Of a DNA stretch of 13,671 bases, positions 6,176 through 13,671 are shown piece by piece (position 1 is the first letter of the stretch; every line of letters starts with the position of its first letter). Source of the DNA: Chloroflexi bacterium RBG_16_57_11 (lineage in GTDB: Bacteria > Chloroflexota > Anaerolineae > Anaerolineales > UBA4823); NCBI GenBank assembly GCA_001795165.1, contig MGNS01000007.1, positions 31,815 through 45,485 of the forward strand, in the 5' to 3' direction. Both the position numbers and the translations under genes were made by a program. Below the pieces are notes generated by a model. The model had not been told where the DNA came from and did no database searches. It worked only from the letters and a program-made list of their open reading frames with translations.

Positions 6176-6210
6176 GTGGGTGTTTGTGGGTGAAAGTGGG
6201 AAATTGTGGT
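6176..6210 (+). promoter_or_regulatory. MraZ operator (four GTGG(G) repeats)
   Basis: GTGGG occurs at 6176, 6186 and 6196, with a fourth copy GTGGT at 6206. All are on the same strand with exact 10-nt periodicity, one helical turn. Known MraZ boxes consist of TGGG repeats spaced by about 10 nt upstream of mraZ. The MraZ ring binds them through successive AbrB-type domains and represses its own operon. Here the repeats begin at the base right after the -10 box and cover the expected start site, which fits direct repression by blocking polymerase. Confidence 0.85.
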
Positions 6211-6215
6211 GCATG

Positions 6216-6233
6216 ACGCCGGTCTGCCGGCGT
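6216..6233 (+). other. GC-rich hairpin in the mraZ leader
   Basis: ACGCCGG (6216-6222) pairs perfectly with CCGGCGT (6227-6233) around a 4-nt loop TCTG, inside the predicted 5' leader and 28 nt before the mraZ start codon. It is followed by TTTCGCCTTT, which is not a true U tract, so it looks more like a stable leader structure or attenuator than a full terminator. Confidence 0.45.
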
Positions 6234-6261
6234 TTCGCCTTTAATCGGAGAATTAGAACGT

Positions 6262-6702
6262 ATGTTCTTTGGTCGGTTTTACCACAATCTGGATGAAAAA
6301 GGAAGGCTGACGATCCCAGCTCGTTATCGCGATCTTTTGCTGCCCGATGGCGCCTACGTGACGCAAGGCTTCGATCCCAATCTTATGGTCTTGCCTTCTG
6401 CCGTCTTTGAAGCGCTCAGCATCAATATCAACCAGATGAGTATCACCGATCCAACCAAACGACTGCTCAGGCGTTTGGTCTTCTCTACAGCGGACCGGGT
6501 GGAATTCGATCGGGCGGGGCGGATCCTGATACCCCAGTTCCTTCGGCAGGCTGCCGGCCTAGACACGACTGTCGTCGTGGTGGGTGCCGGGCTTTACTTC
6601 GAAATCTGGTCGCCAGAAGCTTGGGTAAACCAGGATGAACAGCTTCATGATGTCCAGGCCAACGCCCAACGTTTTTCCAGTTTAGAGCTCACCTCCGGGT
6701 AA
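6262..6702 (+). CDS. mraZ: MraZ transcriptional regulator of the dcw cluster
   Basis: At 146 residues it has the usual MraZ length and two SpoVT/AbrB-type domains. The first is FFGRFYHNLDEKGRLTIPAR (2-21), continuing to GFDPNLMVLPSAVFE. The second is DRVEFDRAGRILIPQFLR (about 76-93). MraZ forms a ring-shaped oligomer that binds TGGG-repeat DNA and controls transcription of its own division and cell wall operon. The matching repeats lie 50-85 nt upstream, so the regulator and its site are both present. The start has CGGAG 11 nt upstream. The gene is the first of the cluster, 43 nt before rsmH. Confidence 0.97.
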   Translation: MFFGRFYHNLDEKGRLTIPARYRDLLLPDGAYVTQGFDPNLMVLPSAVFEALSININQMSITDPTKRLLRRLVFSTADRVEFDRAGRILIPQFLRQAAGLDTTVVVVGAGLYFEIWSPEAWVNQDEQLHDVQANAQRFSSLELTSG

Positions 6703-6745
6703 CTTGGTTTTGTCCTCGAGATAACCCGAGAAGTATGACGGTTCA

Positions 6746-7720
6746 ATGCACCGTCCTGTTCTTTACCACCAGATTATACACGCTTTACGGCCTTCACCGG
6801 CAGGTCATTATGTGGATTGTACACTCGGCGCTGCGGGACATGCCTGGGGCATCCTTGAGGCCAGCTCGCCGGATGGGTTGCTGCTGGGGTTGGATCTCGA
6901 TCCGCAAGCCTTGGAAATCGCTCGCACCCGCCTCGAGCCATTTGGCGATCGGGCGATCCTGCGCCAGGCATCCTACACTTCCCTTCAGGAGCAGCTTCGG
7001 GCGTTGGGTTGGGCAGCCGTGAATGGCATCGTGCTGGATTTGGGTGTCTCCTCGATGCAATTAGACACACCGCACCGGGGTTTTTCTTTCCAGTCCGATG
7101 CGCCGCTGGATATGCGCTTTGATCCACATGCCCGCCTGCGGGCGTCTGATCTGGTCAATGACCTGTCAGAGCAAGAACTGGCGCAGTTGCTATTTCGCTA
7201 CGGCGAAGAAGAGCGGGCCCGCCAGATTGCCCGTGCCATCGTTCGAGCCAGGCCGGTGCACACAACGACTGAACTGGCGGCTATCCTGCAAAATCTGGGC
7301 CCAAGTAAACCAGGTTTCAAGGGCCGCCAGAAGAAGGCGTCAGGACGATTAATCCACCCCGCTACGCGCACGTTTCAGGCGTTGCGCATCGCGGTGAACC
7401 GTGAGCTTGATGCACTGGAGAGCGTTTTGCCACAGTCGGTTGACGCTCTGGCTCCAGGTGGCCGGTTGGCCGTCATTGCGTTTCATTCGCTGGAAGATCG
7501 CATTGTAAAGCAATTCTTCCGGCGTGAAAGTCGGGATTGTCTTTGCCCACCACGGCAGCCGGTTTGCACCTGTGGGCATAAGGCGACCCTAATCGAGGTC
7601 ACCCGGCGTCCGGTGATGCCTGACCCGGACGAAATAGCGCAAAACCCGCGTTCACGCAGCGCAAGGTTGCGAGTGGCGGAGCGCGTTTCAGATCAAACAC
7701 AATTTCCGGCTGGTACATAA
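6746..7720 (+). CDS. rsmH: 16S rRNA (cytosine-1402-N4)-methyltransferase RsmH
   Basis: The 324-residue protein methylates N4 of C1402 in the 16S rRNA P site, using S-adenosylmethionine. It starts with HRPVLYHQIIHAL. The SAM-binding motif is YVDCTLGAAGH (22-32), where most family members have GGGGH, a conservative Gly to Ala change. Further family motifs are VLDLGVSSMQLD, RGFSFQSDAPLDMRFD, ATRTFQALRIAVNREL, GGRLAVIAFHSLEDRIVKQFF, and the CXCP/CXCG cysteine cluster near the C-terminus (CLCPPRQPVCTCGHK), followed by NPRSRSARLRVAE. All are intact, so the enzyme should be active. The start codon has no clear ribosome site. Position directly after mraZ is standard for dcw clusters. Confidence 0.97.
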   Translation: MHRPVLYHQIIHALRPSPAGHYVDCTLGAAGHAWGILEASSPDGLLLGLDLDPQALEIARTRLEPFGDRAILRQASYTSLQEQLRALGWAAVNGIVLDLGVSSMQLDTPHRGFSFQSDAPLDMRFDPHARLRASDLVNDLSEQELAQLLFRYGEEERARQIARAIVRARPVHTTTELAAILQNLGPSKPGFKGRQKKASGRLIHPATRTFQALRIAVNRELDALESVLPQSVDALAPGGRLAVIAFHSLEDRIVKQFFRRESRDCLCPPRQPVCTCGHKATLIEVTRRPVMPDPDEIAQNPRSRSARLRVAERVSDQTQFPAGT

Positions 7721-7745
7721 CCAGGCCGGTTATTTGGCACAGTTG

Positions 7746-7774
7746 TTGCATAGTAATCGAAGGCAGGATATACA
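7746..7774 (+). promoter_or_regulatory. Internal promoter upstream of ftsL
   Basis: TTGCAT (7746-7751) and TATACA (7769-7774) are separated by exactly 17 nt in the 78-bp gap between rsmH and ftsL, with the same -35 as the mraZ promoter. The expected start site is near 7781, about 20 nt before the ftsL ATG. No GTGGG repeats follow, so this promoter would allow ftsL-ftsI-murF-mraY-murD to be expressed independently of MraZ. Confidence 0.6.
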
Positions 7775-7798
7775 CTTCTTAGTGAGATAGACCGATCT

Positions 7799-8278
7799 AT
7801 GAATCACCTGGAAACCTTTGCGCAGACCTATGCCCAGGCGCCCTGGCGGAAACAACTCCAGCTAATTGGCCTGTTCTCGCTGGTCCTGGTATCAATTGCA
7901 CTTGTGGCTGGGATTTATCTGAATGTCAGCGCCAAGGCTTCTGCTGTCGGGCGCGACATCCAGGCGATGCAACGTGAAACCGAGATCCTGGATCGGGATA
8001 TCGAAGATCTACAATCCCAGCTTGCCATTGTGTTGTCCTATGATGATATGGAAGCCAGGGCGCATAAATTGGGCTTTGAGCCGGTGCCTGCGGAGCAGAC
8101 GGTCTACCTGAATATCCCGGGCTATACCGCTCGTCCGCCGGTGACTTTGGCGCCTAATATCCAGCGTACCCTGCCCAGCGCGCCTGTTTTGCCCGCCCAA
8201 TATACCGAATCGCTTTTCGATTGGGCCCGACGGAATATGGGCAGCATCTCCTTCTCTTTATCCGAGGTCAGGCAATGA
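7799..8278 (+). CDS. ftsL: FtsL/DivIC-like cell division protein
   Basis: This 159-residue protein has a short cytoplasmic N-terminus, one membrane segment (about 22-44, LIGLFSLVLVSIALVAGIYL) and a coiled coil (about 45-80, with repeated I-Q-x-M-x-x-E and IEDLQSQLAIV). A motif typical of the family follows (MEARAHKLGFEPV, EQTVYLNIPGY at about 82-108). FtsL works in the divisome with FtsB and FtsQ and helps activate FtsI/FtsW. Sequence conservation in this family is poor, so the call rests on architecture and on position between rsmH and ftsI. It is longer than usual (about 100-120 residues) because of a Pro-rich C-terminal extension of about 50 residues. Its stop overlaps the ftsI start as ATGA (8275-8278). 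Confidence 0.8.
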   Translation: MNHLETFAQTYAQAPWRKQLQLIGLFSLVLVSIALVAGIYLNVSAKASAVGRDIQAMQRETEILDRDIEDLQSQLAIVLSYDDMEARAHKLGFEPVPAEQTVYLNIPGYTARPPVTLAPNIQRTLPSAPVLPAQYTESLFDWARRNMGSISFSLSEVRQ

Positions 8279-10056
8279 GCCAGAAAGAAACCACCTGGCG
8301 TTACTCGTTCGTGGGTGCTCTGTTTGCCATCTTACCGCTGTTAATCGTGCTGCAAGTATTTCGCATCCAGGTCGACCCGCGGCAATCCGAAAAGATCATG
8401 ATCGAAAGCCAGGGCTGGTCGAGCTTTAAGAAGACCATTCAGCCGGCTCGAGGCTTGCTCTATGATCGCTGGGGTAACCTTTTAGCAGGAAATCGCACCG
8501 TCTACGAAGTAGGCGTCGAACTGCAATTTGTCGAAAATCCCCAGACGATCGCGCAAACGGTTGCTACCATTTTGGATGTCGATTACGCCGATGCGTACAC
8601 CAGGGCCAGCCTCGAGCCATCGGATACGGCCGTGTATGCCGTTCTGGCAGACAATGTTCTCCAGGCTGACATCGATAAACTTTCTGTTCTCATTGAGCAG
8701 ATGAGTGATGCATACTCCGGCGGAAAAGGCGATAACCTGCCCAGCTTGCGCGGCCTGGTATATACCCCGCACCTGGGCCGGATCTATCCGGAGAAGACAC
8801 TGGCATCGAACATCCTCGGATTTGTCAGCCGAGAAAACCGTGGTTATTTTGGGGTTGAAGAGCGCTTCAACGAATTGCTGGCTGGTAAAACTAAGACAGT
8901 GCTGGTGCCGCTGGATCCGAACCGGGTTCAGGAAATCCCCGAGGTCCCTGCTGGGGCCAGCCTGGTTCTAACGATCGATCGTGAAATCCAGCGTGAAATG
9001 GAGGCGCTGGTGGATTCGGCGGTCGCAGAAAGTGGCTCTGCCTCCGGGACGATCGTGGTCATGCGGCCACAGACCGGCGAAGTATTAGCCTTGGCCACTA
9101 TGCCTCGCATGGATTTGAATGAATTCTGGCGTTACGGAGATATCTATCCCAAGGATACGCCCTTCAACCGGGCTGTAAGCCAGGCTTATGAGCCAGGCTC
9201 GGTGTATAAAATCCTGACCATGGCTTCAGCGCTGGACGCCGGGGCGGTCACTCCTGAGACCGTTTTTGTCGATACCGGCCAAATCGAGATCGGCGGCACC
9301 CTGATCTACAACTGGAATATGGGCGCCTGGGGGCCGCAAGACATGACCGGCTGCTTGCAACACTCCTTGAATGTTTGTCTGGCCTGGGTGGCAACCCAGC
9401 TTGGTCCTAATGATTTTTATCGCTACATGCAAGCCTTTGGAATTGGCCACCTGACCGGGGTGGATCTGGCGGGCGAGGCGACAGGACGCCTGAAGGCGCC
9501 GGGTGATAATGACTGGTATGCTGCTGACCTGGGCACCAATGCGTTTGGACAGGGCGTAGCCGCCACGCCGATCCAGATGGCGACGGCAGCCTCTGCCATT
9601 GCAAACGGGGGGGTGATGATGGCGCCGCAGATTGTGCGCTCGGTGATCAACTCAGGTTACCAGCACAATATTGACCAGCGGGTGATCGGGATGCCGATTA
9701 AACCGGAAACCGCTAACACATTGAGCGAGATACTGGCGGTCTCGCTCGAAACCGAATCTTCCGATGCACTCATAGAAGGCTATCGGGTCTCTGGGAAGAC
9801 AGGCACTGCTGAGATCCCCACCCCCTTTGGCTACACCAGCAATGCCACCAATGCCTCCTTTGTCGGCTGGGGGCCAACAGATGACCCTCAATTCCTGGTA
9901 TACGTGTGGCTGGAAAAACCTCAATCCTCTGTCTGGGGCTCCATTGTCGCTGCCCCGGTCTTTCGCCGGGTGGTGGAAAAACTGGTGGTCTTATTGAACA
10001 TCCCACCGGATGCTGTACGACACCGTCTGACATCGTCAAAAGGACCGCAGCAATAG
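8275..10056 (+). CDS. ftsI: FtsI-type class B penicillin-binding protein (septal transpeptidase)
   Basis: From the ATG at 8275 the protein is 593 residues. It has a short cytoplasmic N-terminus, one membrane anchor (about 11-31), the pedestal/dimerisation domain beginning at PARGLLYDRWGNLLAGN, and a C-terminal transpeptidase domain. The penicillin-binding motifs are intact: SVYK with catalytic Ser309 and Lys312 (EPGSVYK), SLN at 364-366, and KTGT at 508-511 (VSGKTGTAE). There are no PASTA domains. It cross-links septal peptidoglycan with FtsW. The ATG at 8275 was chosen over the upstream TTG at 8221: it forms the ATGA overlap with ftsL, has AGGTCAGG upstream, and the earlier codons only restate ftsL sequence in another frame. 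PBP2-type elongation enzymes are similar, but the position in the cluster favours FtsI. Confidence 0.95.
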   Translation: MSQKETTWRYSFVGALFAILPLLIVLQVFRIQVDPRQSEKIMIESQGWSSFKKTIQPARGLLYDRWGNLLAGNRTVYEVGVELQFVENPQTIAQTVATILDVDYADAYTRASLEPSDTAVYAVLADNVLQADIDKLSVLIEQMSDAYSGGKGDNLPSLRGLVYTPHLGRIYPEKTLASNILGFVSRENRGYFGVEERFNELLAGKTKTVLVPLDPNRVQEIPEVPAGASLVLTIDREIQREMEALVDSAVAESGSASGTIVVMRPQTGEVLALATMPRMDLNEFWRYGDIYPKDTPFNRAVSQAYEPGSVYKILTMASALDAGAVTPETVFVDTGQIEIGGTLIYNWNMGAWGPQDMTGCLQHSLNVCLAWVATQLGPNDFYRYMQAFGIGHLTGVDLAGEATGRLKAPGDNDWYAADLGTNAFGQGVAATPIQMATAASAIANGGVMMAPQIVRSVINSGYQHNIDQRVIGMPIKPETANTLSEILAVSLETESSDALIEGYRVSGKTGTAEIPTPFGYTSNATNASFVGWGPTDDPQFLVYVWLEKPQSSVWGSIVAAPVFRRVVEKLVVLLNIPPDAVRHRLTSSKGPQQ

Positions 10057-10111
10057 CGGATTACCACTCCTATACAGGTGCTTTTCGAGAAGCTGACTGC
10101 GGTTGTCGTTT

Positions 10112-11548
10112 ATGCTAACTTTAGCGGATATCATTGAAGCACTGAGCGGCGTTCGTCCGGAATGGGCACGGCTGGCGATCACCGAAGGAGTGATCGATTC
10201 CCGCCAGGCGAACCCGGGCTGCCTGTTCATTGCTCTGCCAGGGGAGCATACCGATGGGCACGACTATGTTGCTCAGGCTTTTGAGCTTGGCGCCAGCGTT
10301 GCCCTGGTACATAAAGAATTGCCTGGCCGGTTTATGGTCCTGGATTTACGCAAGGATCAAACCATTCCAGAGCAGGTGGCGAAGGAGGCGCACTTTTGTA
10401 TCCGCGTGGACGATACCCTGACTGCGTTGCAGCGGGTGGCTTCTTTCTGGCGGCGCAGCTTGAGTGTCAGCTCGCCCGACCTGCGCGTAATTGGTATCAC
10501 CGGCAGCGTCGGAAAATCGACCACGAAGGAGCTGGTTTCCGAAGTCCTGGGTCAACGCTATCGAACCTTAAAAAATCCTGGCAATCTGAACAATGAAATT
10601 GGATTGCCGTTGACCTTGCTCTCTCTGGGAGAAGGTCATGAGCGAGCCGTCCTCGAAATGGGGTTCTATCAGCCGGGTGAGATCGCTCTCTTGTGCGATC
10701 TCGCGCTACCACAAGTGGGTGTGGTCACCAACGTGGGCACAGTGCATGCCGAGCGCGCGGGTTCTCAGGCCGAAATTGCACGGGGCAAAGCAGAGCTGGT
10801 AGAAGCCTTGCCGCCAGCCCCAGAAGGAGTGGCAATCCTTAATTTTGACGACCCGCTGGTGCGAGAAATGGCTTCCAAGACCCGGGCCCGGGTATTCTTC
10901 TACGGTATGGATCCGGATGCGGATTTATGGGCCGATCAGGTTGAAGGTCTGGGACTGGATGGCATCCGTTTTCGTCTTCACCACCGACACGAAGTTCTAC
11001 ACCTGCGAATCCCGATGATTGGGCGGCACTCGGTTCATGCCGCTTTGCGAGCCGCCGCCGTCGGCCTGGTGGAGGGGCTCACCTGGCAGGAGATCGTGAC
11101 CGGTTTGCGTTCCCAGAATGCGCAGTTACGCCTGGTTGCGGTGAAGTCCGAGACTGGTGCGCTGATCCTGGATGATACCTACAATGCTTCACCGGAATCT
11201 ACGATTGCCGCGCTGAACTTGCTTGGTGAAATCGAAGGGCGGCGGGTGGCGGTATTGGGTGACATGCTGGAATTGGGTAAGTACGAGCAGCGCGCTCATG
11301 AAATGGTCGGCGCCCGCGCCGCTGAACTGGTGGATGAATTAATCACCGTGGGCGAGCGCGCTCGTATCATTGCCTCCTCAGCGCGCCGGAGAGGCCTCTC
11401 GCCATCCGTAATTACTGAGCTGGTCGACAGCCAACAGGCGATTGAATTTCTTCATGATCGCCTGGACCAAAAGGATGTCGTTCTGGTCAAAGGATCGCGC
11501 GGCATGCGCATGGATCAGATCGTCGCTGCCCTGGAGTCGCGCCCATGA
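10112..11548 (+). CDS. murF: UDP-MurNAc-tripeptide--D-alanyl-D-alanine ligase MurF
   Basis: The 478-residue protein has the three-domain Mur ligase layout. The N-terminal UDP-binding domain has VIDSRQANPGCLFIALPGEHTDGHDY. The central ATPase domain has P-loop GITGSVGKST (128-137), LKNPGNLNNEIGLPLTLL and VLEMGFYQPGEI. The C-terminal domain has LDDTYNASPES (about 353-363) and GDMLELGKYEQRAHE. These distinguish MurF from MurC, MurD and MurE. It adds D-Ala-D-Ala to UDP-MurNAc-tripeptide in the cytoplasm. The ATG at 10112 is preferred because homology begins with MLTLADIIEAL. A TTG at 10103 would add three residues. No strong ribosome site is visible. murE is absent between ftsI and murF. The stop overlaps the mraY start as ATGA. 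Confidence 0.95.
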   Translation: MLTLADIIEALSGVRPEWARLAITEGVIDSRQANPGCLFIALPGEHTDGHDYVAQAFELGASVALVHKELPGRFMVLDLRKDQTIPEQVAKEAHFCIRVDDTLTALQRVASFWRRSLSVSSPDLRVIGITGSVGKSTTKELVSEVLGQRYRTLKNPGNLNNEIGLPLTLLSLGEGHERAVLEMGFYQPGEIALLCDLALPQVGVVTNVGTVHAERAGSQAEIARGKAELVEALPPAPEGVAILNFDDPLVREMASKTRARVFFYGMDPDADLWADQVEGLGLDGIRFRLHHRHEVLHLRIPMIGRHSVHAALRAAAVGLVEGLTWQEIVTGLRSQNAQLRLVAVKSETGALILDDTYNASPESTIAALNLLGEIEGRRVAVLGDMLELGKYEQRAHEMVGARAAELVDELITVGERARIIASSARRRGLSPSVITELVDSQQAIEFLHDRLDQKDVVLVKGSRGMRMDQIVAALESRP

Positions 11549-12537
11549 TGCAATCGTCTATGGCGGTCGCTCTGGCTGGTTTCAGCTTTATGCTCACGGT
11601 GATCTGGGGGCCACCGCTGATCCGGGTCTTGCGCTATTTGAAGATTGGCAAATCCATCCGCGTGGAAGGCCCGGAGCGTCATTTTACCAAGCTGGGTACA
11701 CCCACCATGGGTGGGGTGATGTTTATCCTGCCTGTAATCTTGATCACTGTACTAATGAATGGCGGTTCGCTGCTCGGGATTACATTATTAGGGCGTTCTG
11801 TGATTGTGCCCTTGATCACCATGGTCTTGTTTGCCGGGCTGGGTGCAGTAGATGACTGGCTGGGTCTGCGTGCGGAGCGACGGGCGAAAGGCCTGAGCGC
11901 CCGCACAAAGATGTTATTTCAGATTATTTTTTCGGTGATGATTGCCCTGGCGCTGGATTTTATCCTGGATGCTCCAGAATTGTTCCTGCCTGGGATTCCC
12001 CTGGAATTGACATTGGGGATCTGGTACGTGCCTATCGCCGCTTTTGTGATTGTTTCTATGTCGAACGCCATTAACCTCACGGATGGCCTGGACGGTCTGG
12101 CCGGGCTGATTTCGGCGACTGCTTTTGCCACTTATGGAGGCATTGCGTTGCTTCAAGGCCAGATCTTCCTGGGACGGTTTTGTTTTACCCTGGTAGGCGC
12201 GATCTTCGGCTTCTTGTGGTTTAACGTCCACCCGGCGCAGTTGTTCATGGGTGATACGGGTGCACTTTCGCTAGGCGCAACCCTGGCGGTGGCCGCCTTG
12301 ATGACCGGGCAATGGATCCTCATCCCGCTCATTGCGGTAATCCCGGTGAGCGTAGTCTTGAGCGTTGTCTTACAGGTTGGCTATTTCAAGCTGACCGGCG
12401 GCAAACGCTTGTTCAAAATGGCGCCACTCCAACATCACTTTGAGTTGCTCGGTTGGAGCGAGACCCAGGTTGTCCAGCGCTTCTGGCTGATCACGTTGTT
12501 GTTTGCCATGGTCGGTGTGGCATTGGCGCTGGTGTAA
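11545..12537 (+). CDS. mraY: Phospho-N-acetylmuramoyl-pentapeptide transferase MraY
   Basis: The 330-residue polytopic membrane enzyme transfers phospho-MurNAc-pentapeptide to undecaprenyl phosphate, making lipid I at the inner face of the membrane. The family motifs are all present: GPERHFTKLGTPTMGG (42-57), AVDDWLGL with the catalytic Asp pair 103-104, NAINLTDGLDGLAGL (about 174-188) with the conserved Asp180 and Asp183, FLWFNVHPAQLFMGDTGALSLG with Asp237, and APLQHHFELLGWSE with His297-His298. About ten hydrophobic segments fit the MraY topology. Two ATGs occur at the start (11545 and 11548). The first overlaps the murF stop as ATGA, so translational coupling is likely. Confidence 0.97.
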   Translation: MMQSSMAVALAGFSFMLTVIWGPPLIRVLRYLKIGKSIRVEGPERHFTKLGTPTMGGVMFILPVILITVLMNGGSLLGITLLGRSVIVPLITMVLFAGLGAVDDWLGLRAERRAKGLSARTKMLFQIIFSVMIALALDFILDAPELFLPGIPLELTLGIWYVPIAAFVIVSMSNAINLTDGLDGLAGLISATAFATYGGIALLQGQIFLGRFCFTLVGAIFGFLWFNVHPAQLFMGDTGALSLGATLAVAALMTGQWILIPLIAVIPVSVVLSVVLQVGYFKLTGGKRLFKMAPLQHHFELLGWSETQVVQRFWLITLLFAMVGVALALV

Positions 12538-12568
12538 ATTGGTTTATCAAGGCTTGATTGAGGCTCGG

Positions 12569-13671
12569 ATGATACGCACATGGAAGGGCAAAAACGTGGT
12601 TATTGTCGGCGCAGCTCGCCAGGGGCTGGCGTTGGCTGGCTACTTGCTTGCCCAAGGCGCCCACGTGACTCTCACCGATAAACGCCCTTTGTCAGAGCTT
12701 GGCCAGGCACAGCAATCCCTGGCTCTCCTGTCCCCGTGGGCTGCTTCGGTCAGGTGGGTGTGCGGCGATCACCCGCTAAGCTTACTGGACGGTGCAGATT
12801 TACTCTGCCTTTCGGGAGGTGTCACACCGATGCTGCCTTTGGCGGTCGATGCACAGCAGCGCGGTATACCTCTTTCGAATGACTCGCAGATTTTTATGGA
12901 AATCGTCCCGTGCAAAGTCATCGGCATCACTGGCTCAGCCGGCAAGACGACCACCACCACCCTGGTCGGCCGGATCGTCCAGGCGGCAATCGAACAGCCC
13001 GAGGGCCAAACGGTCGCCTACCGCAAGGCCTGGGTCGGGGGGAACATCGGCACTCCATTGATCTCTGTCGTAGACGAAATCCAGGCCGATGACCTTTGTG
13101 TGATGGAGCTCTCCAGCTTCCAGCTGGAGTTGATGACCCGCTCGCCCCAGGTAGCAGTGATCTTGAATATCACCCCCAACCACCTGGATCGTCACGGCAC
13201 AATGCAGGCTTATTCGGCCGCCAAGGCCCGTATCCTGCAGTTCCAATCGCCGGATGACGGCGCGGTGCTCGGTCGGGATGATCCGGAGGCGTGGTCCTTG
13301 GTGCAAATGGCACGCGGGACGTTATCATCTTTTGGTTTTTCCGATCTGGCAGACACTCAGCTAGGCGTTTATCAACAGGGAGATGCCCTATATTTACGAC
13401 GCTACAAGAACGCCCAGGCGACTCTGGTCATCCATGCTCAAGAAGTTGCCCTGCGCGGCGCCCATAACCTGCTCAATGTCATGGCTGCATGCGCCACCGC
13501 TGCCCTGGCGGGTCTGCCCGTAGAAGCCATGCGCCTCGGCATCATTGGATTTGCTGGTGTGCCGCACCGCCTGGAGTTCGTTCGATCCTGGGGTGGTGCC
13601 GACTGGTACAACGACTCTATTGCTACCGCTCCGGAGCGCTCGATGGCTGCTCTCCGCTCGTTTGAAGAGCC
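12569..13671 (+). CDS. murD: UDP-MurNAc-L-alanine--D-glutamate ligase MurD (partial, cut by window end)
   Basis: The frame is open from 12569 to the end of the window (367 codons plus two bases), so the C-terminus of about 80-100 residues is missing. The N-terminal Rossmann-like domain carries GKNVVIVGAARQGLALAGYL (7-26). The P-loop is GITGSAGKTTT (119-129). Further Mur ligase motifs are VMELSSFQLE, LNITPNHLDRHG with the conserved DRHG, GAHNLLNVMAA, and VPHRLEFV followed by WYNDSIATAP, the MurD-type DSxAT motif. It adds D-Glu to UDP-MurNAc-L-Ala. GAGG 5 nt before the ATG supports this start. An in-frame TTG at 12554 is less likely. It lies 31 nt after mraY, as in standard dcw clusters, where ftsW and murG would be expected next. 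Confidence 0.95.
   Translation, partial: MIRTWKGKNVVIVGAARQGLALAGYLLAQGAHVTLTDKRPLSELGQAQQSLALLSPWAASVRWVCGDHPLSLLDGADLLCLSGGVTPMLPLAVDAQQRGIPLSNDSQIFMEIVPCKVIGITGSAGKTTTTTLVGRIVQAAIEQPEGQTVAYRKAWVGGNIGTPLISVVDEIQADDLCVMELSSFQLELMTRSPQVAVILNITPNHLDRHGTMQAYSAAKARILQFQSPDDGAVLGRDDPEAWSLVQMARGTLSSFGFSDLADTQLGVYQQGDALYLRRYKNAQATLVIHAQEVALRGAHNLLNVMAACATAALAGLPVEAMRLGIIGFAGVPHRLEFVRSWGGADWYNDSIATAPERSMAALRSFEE

Noticed and set aside
8221..8274. Upstream TTG start that would lengthen FtsI by 18 residues
   Set aside because: The added residues are an out-of-frame reading of ftsL. The ATG at 8275 has a ribosome site and the typical ATGA overlap.
12935..13306. 123-codon minus-strand frame inside murD
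   Set aside because: It is antisense to well-conserved MurD motifs and is a shadow of the murD frame, which is open to the window end.

Overview
The window looks like a bacterial chromosomal segment, most probably from a Chloroflexota (Anaerolineae-like) genome. That assignment is an inference from gene content and family resemblance of the proteins and could not be checked by database search. No mobile elements, rRNA, tRNA or CRISPR arrays were seen. Base composition is moderately GC-rich and fairly even. The most AT-rich stretches are the recX/recA-like intergenic region and the divergent mraZ promoter region.

Region 1 (1-2121, minus strand): a RecA-family gene, a 373-bp gene-free gap, recX, and the start of an rny-like (RNase Y) gene that overlaps recX by ATGA. 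The RecA-family protein is unusual. It keeps the P-loop and core fold motifs, but it lacks the N-terminal polymerisation segment and has replacements at the positions of catalytic Glu96, the L1 and L2 DNA-binding loops, Gln194, Phe217 and the Lys248/Lys250 ATP cap of E. coli RecA. It is the most interesting protein in the window.

Region 2 (2233-6030): a full-length MaeB-type NADP-malic enzyme with a phosphotransacetylase-like C-terminal domain (plus strand). It is followed by a 47-codon remnant of a low-molecular-weight protein tyrosine phosphatase. That remnant stops abruptly where it runs into the 3' end of a convergent SufS-like class V aminotransferase/cysteine desulfurase gene (minus strand). 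The abrupt junction looks like a deletion scar.

Region 3 (6031-13671, plus strand): a division and cell wall (dcw) cluster in the order mraZ, rsmH, ftsL-like, ftsI (class B PBP), murF, mraY, murD (cut by the window end). The mraZ promoter is very clear: -35 TTGCAT, 17-nt spacer, -10 TATACT. It is followed directly by four GTGG(G) repeats at exact 10-nt spacing, the classical MraZ operator, so autoregulation is strongly suggested. A second good promoter (TTGCAT, 17 nt, TATACA) lies just before ftsL. Genes are tightly packed, with ATGA stop/start overlaps at ftsL/ftsI and murF/mraY. murE is missing from its usual place between ftsI and murF.

Together, region 3 makes the lipid I precursor pathway (MurF, MraY, MurD) and the septal transpeptidase module (FtsL, FtsI) under MraZ control. 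Apart from the divergent RecA and the PTP remnant, the gene content is ordinary housekeeping, and I do not see a wholly new system.
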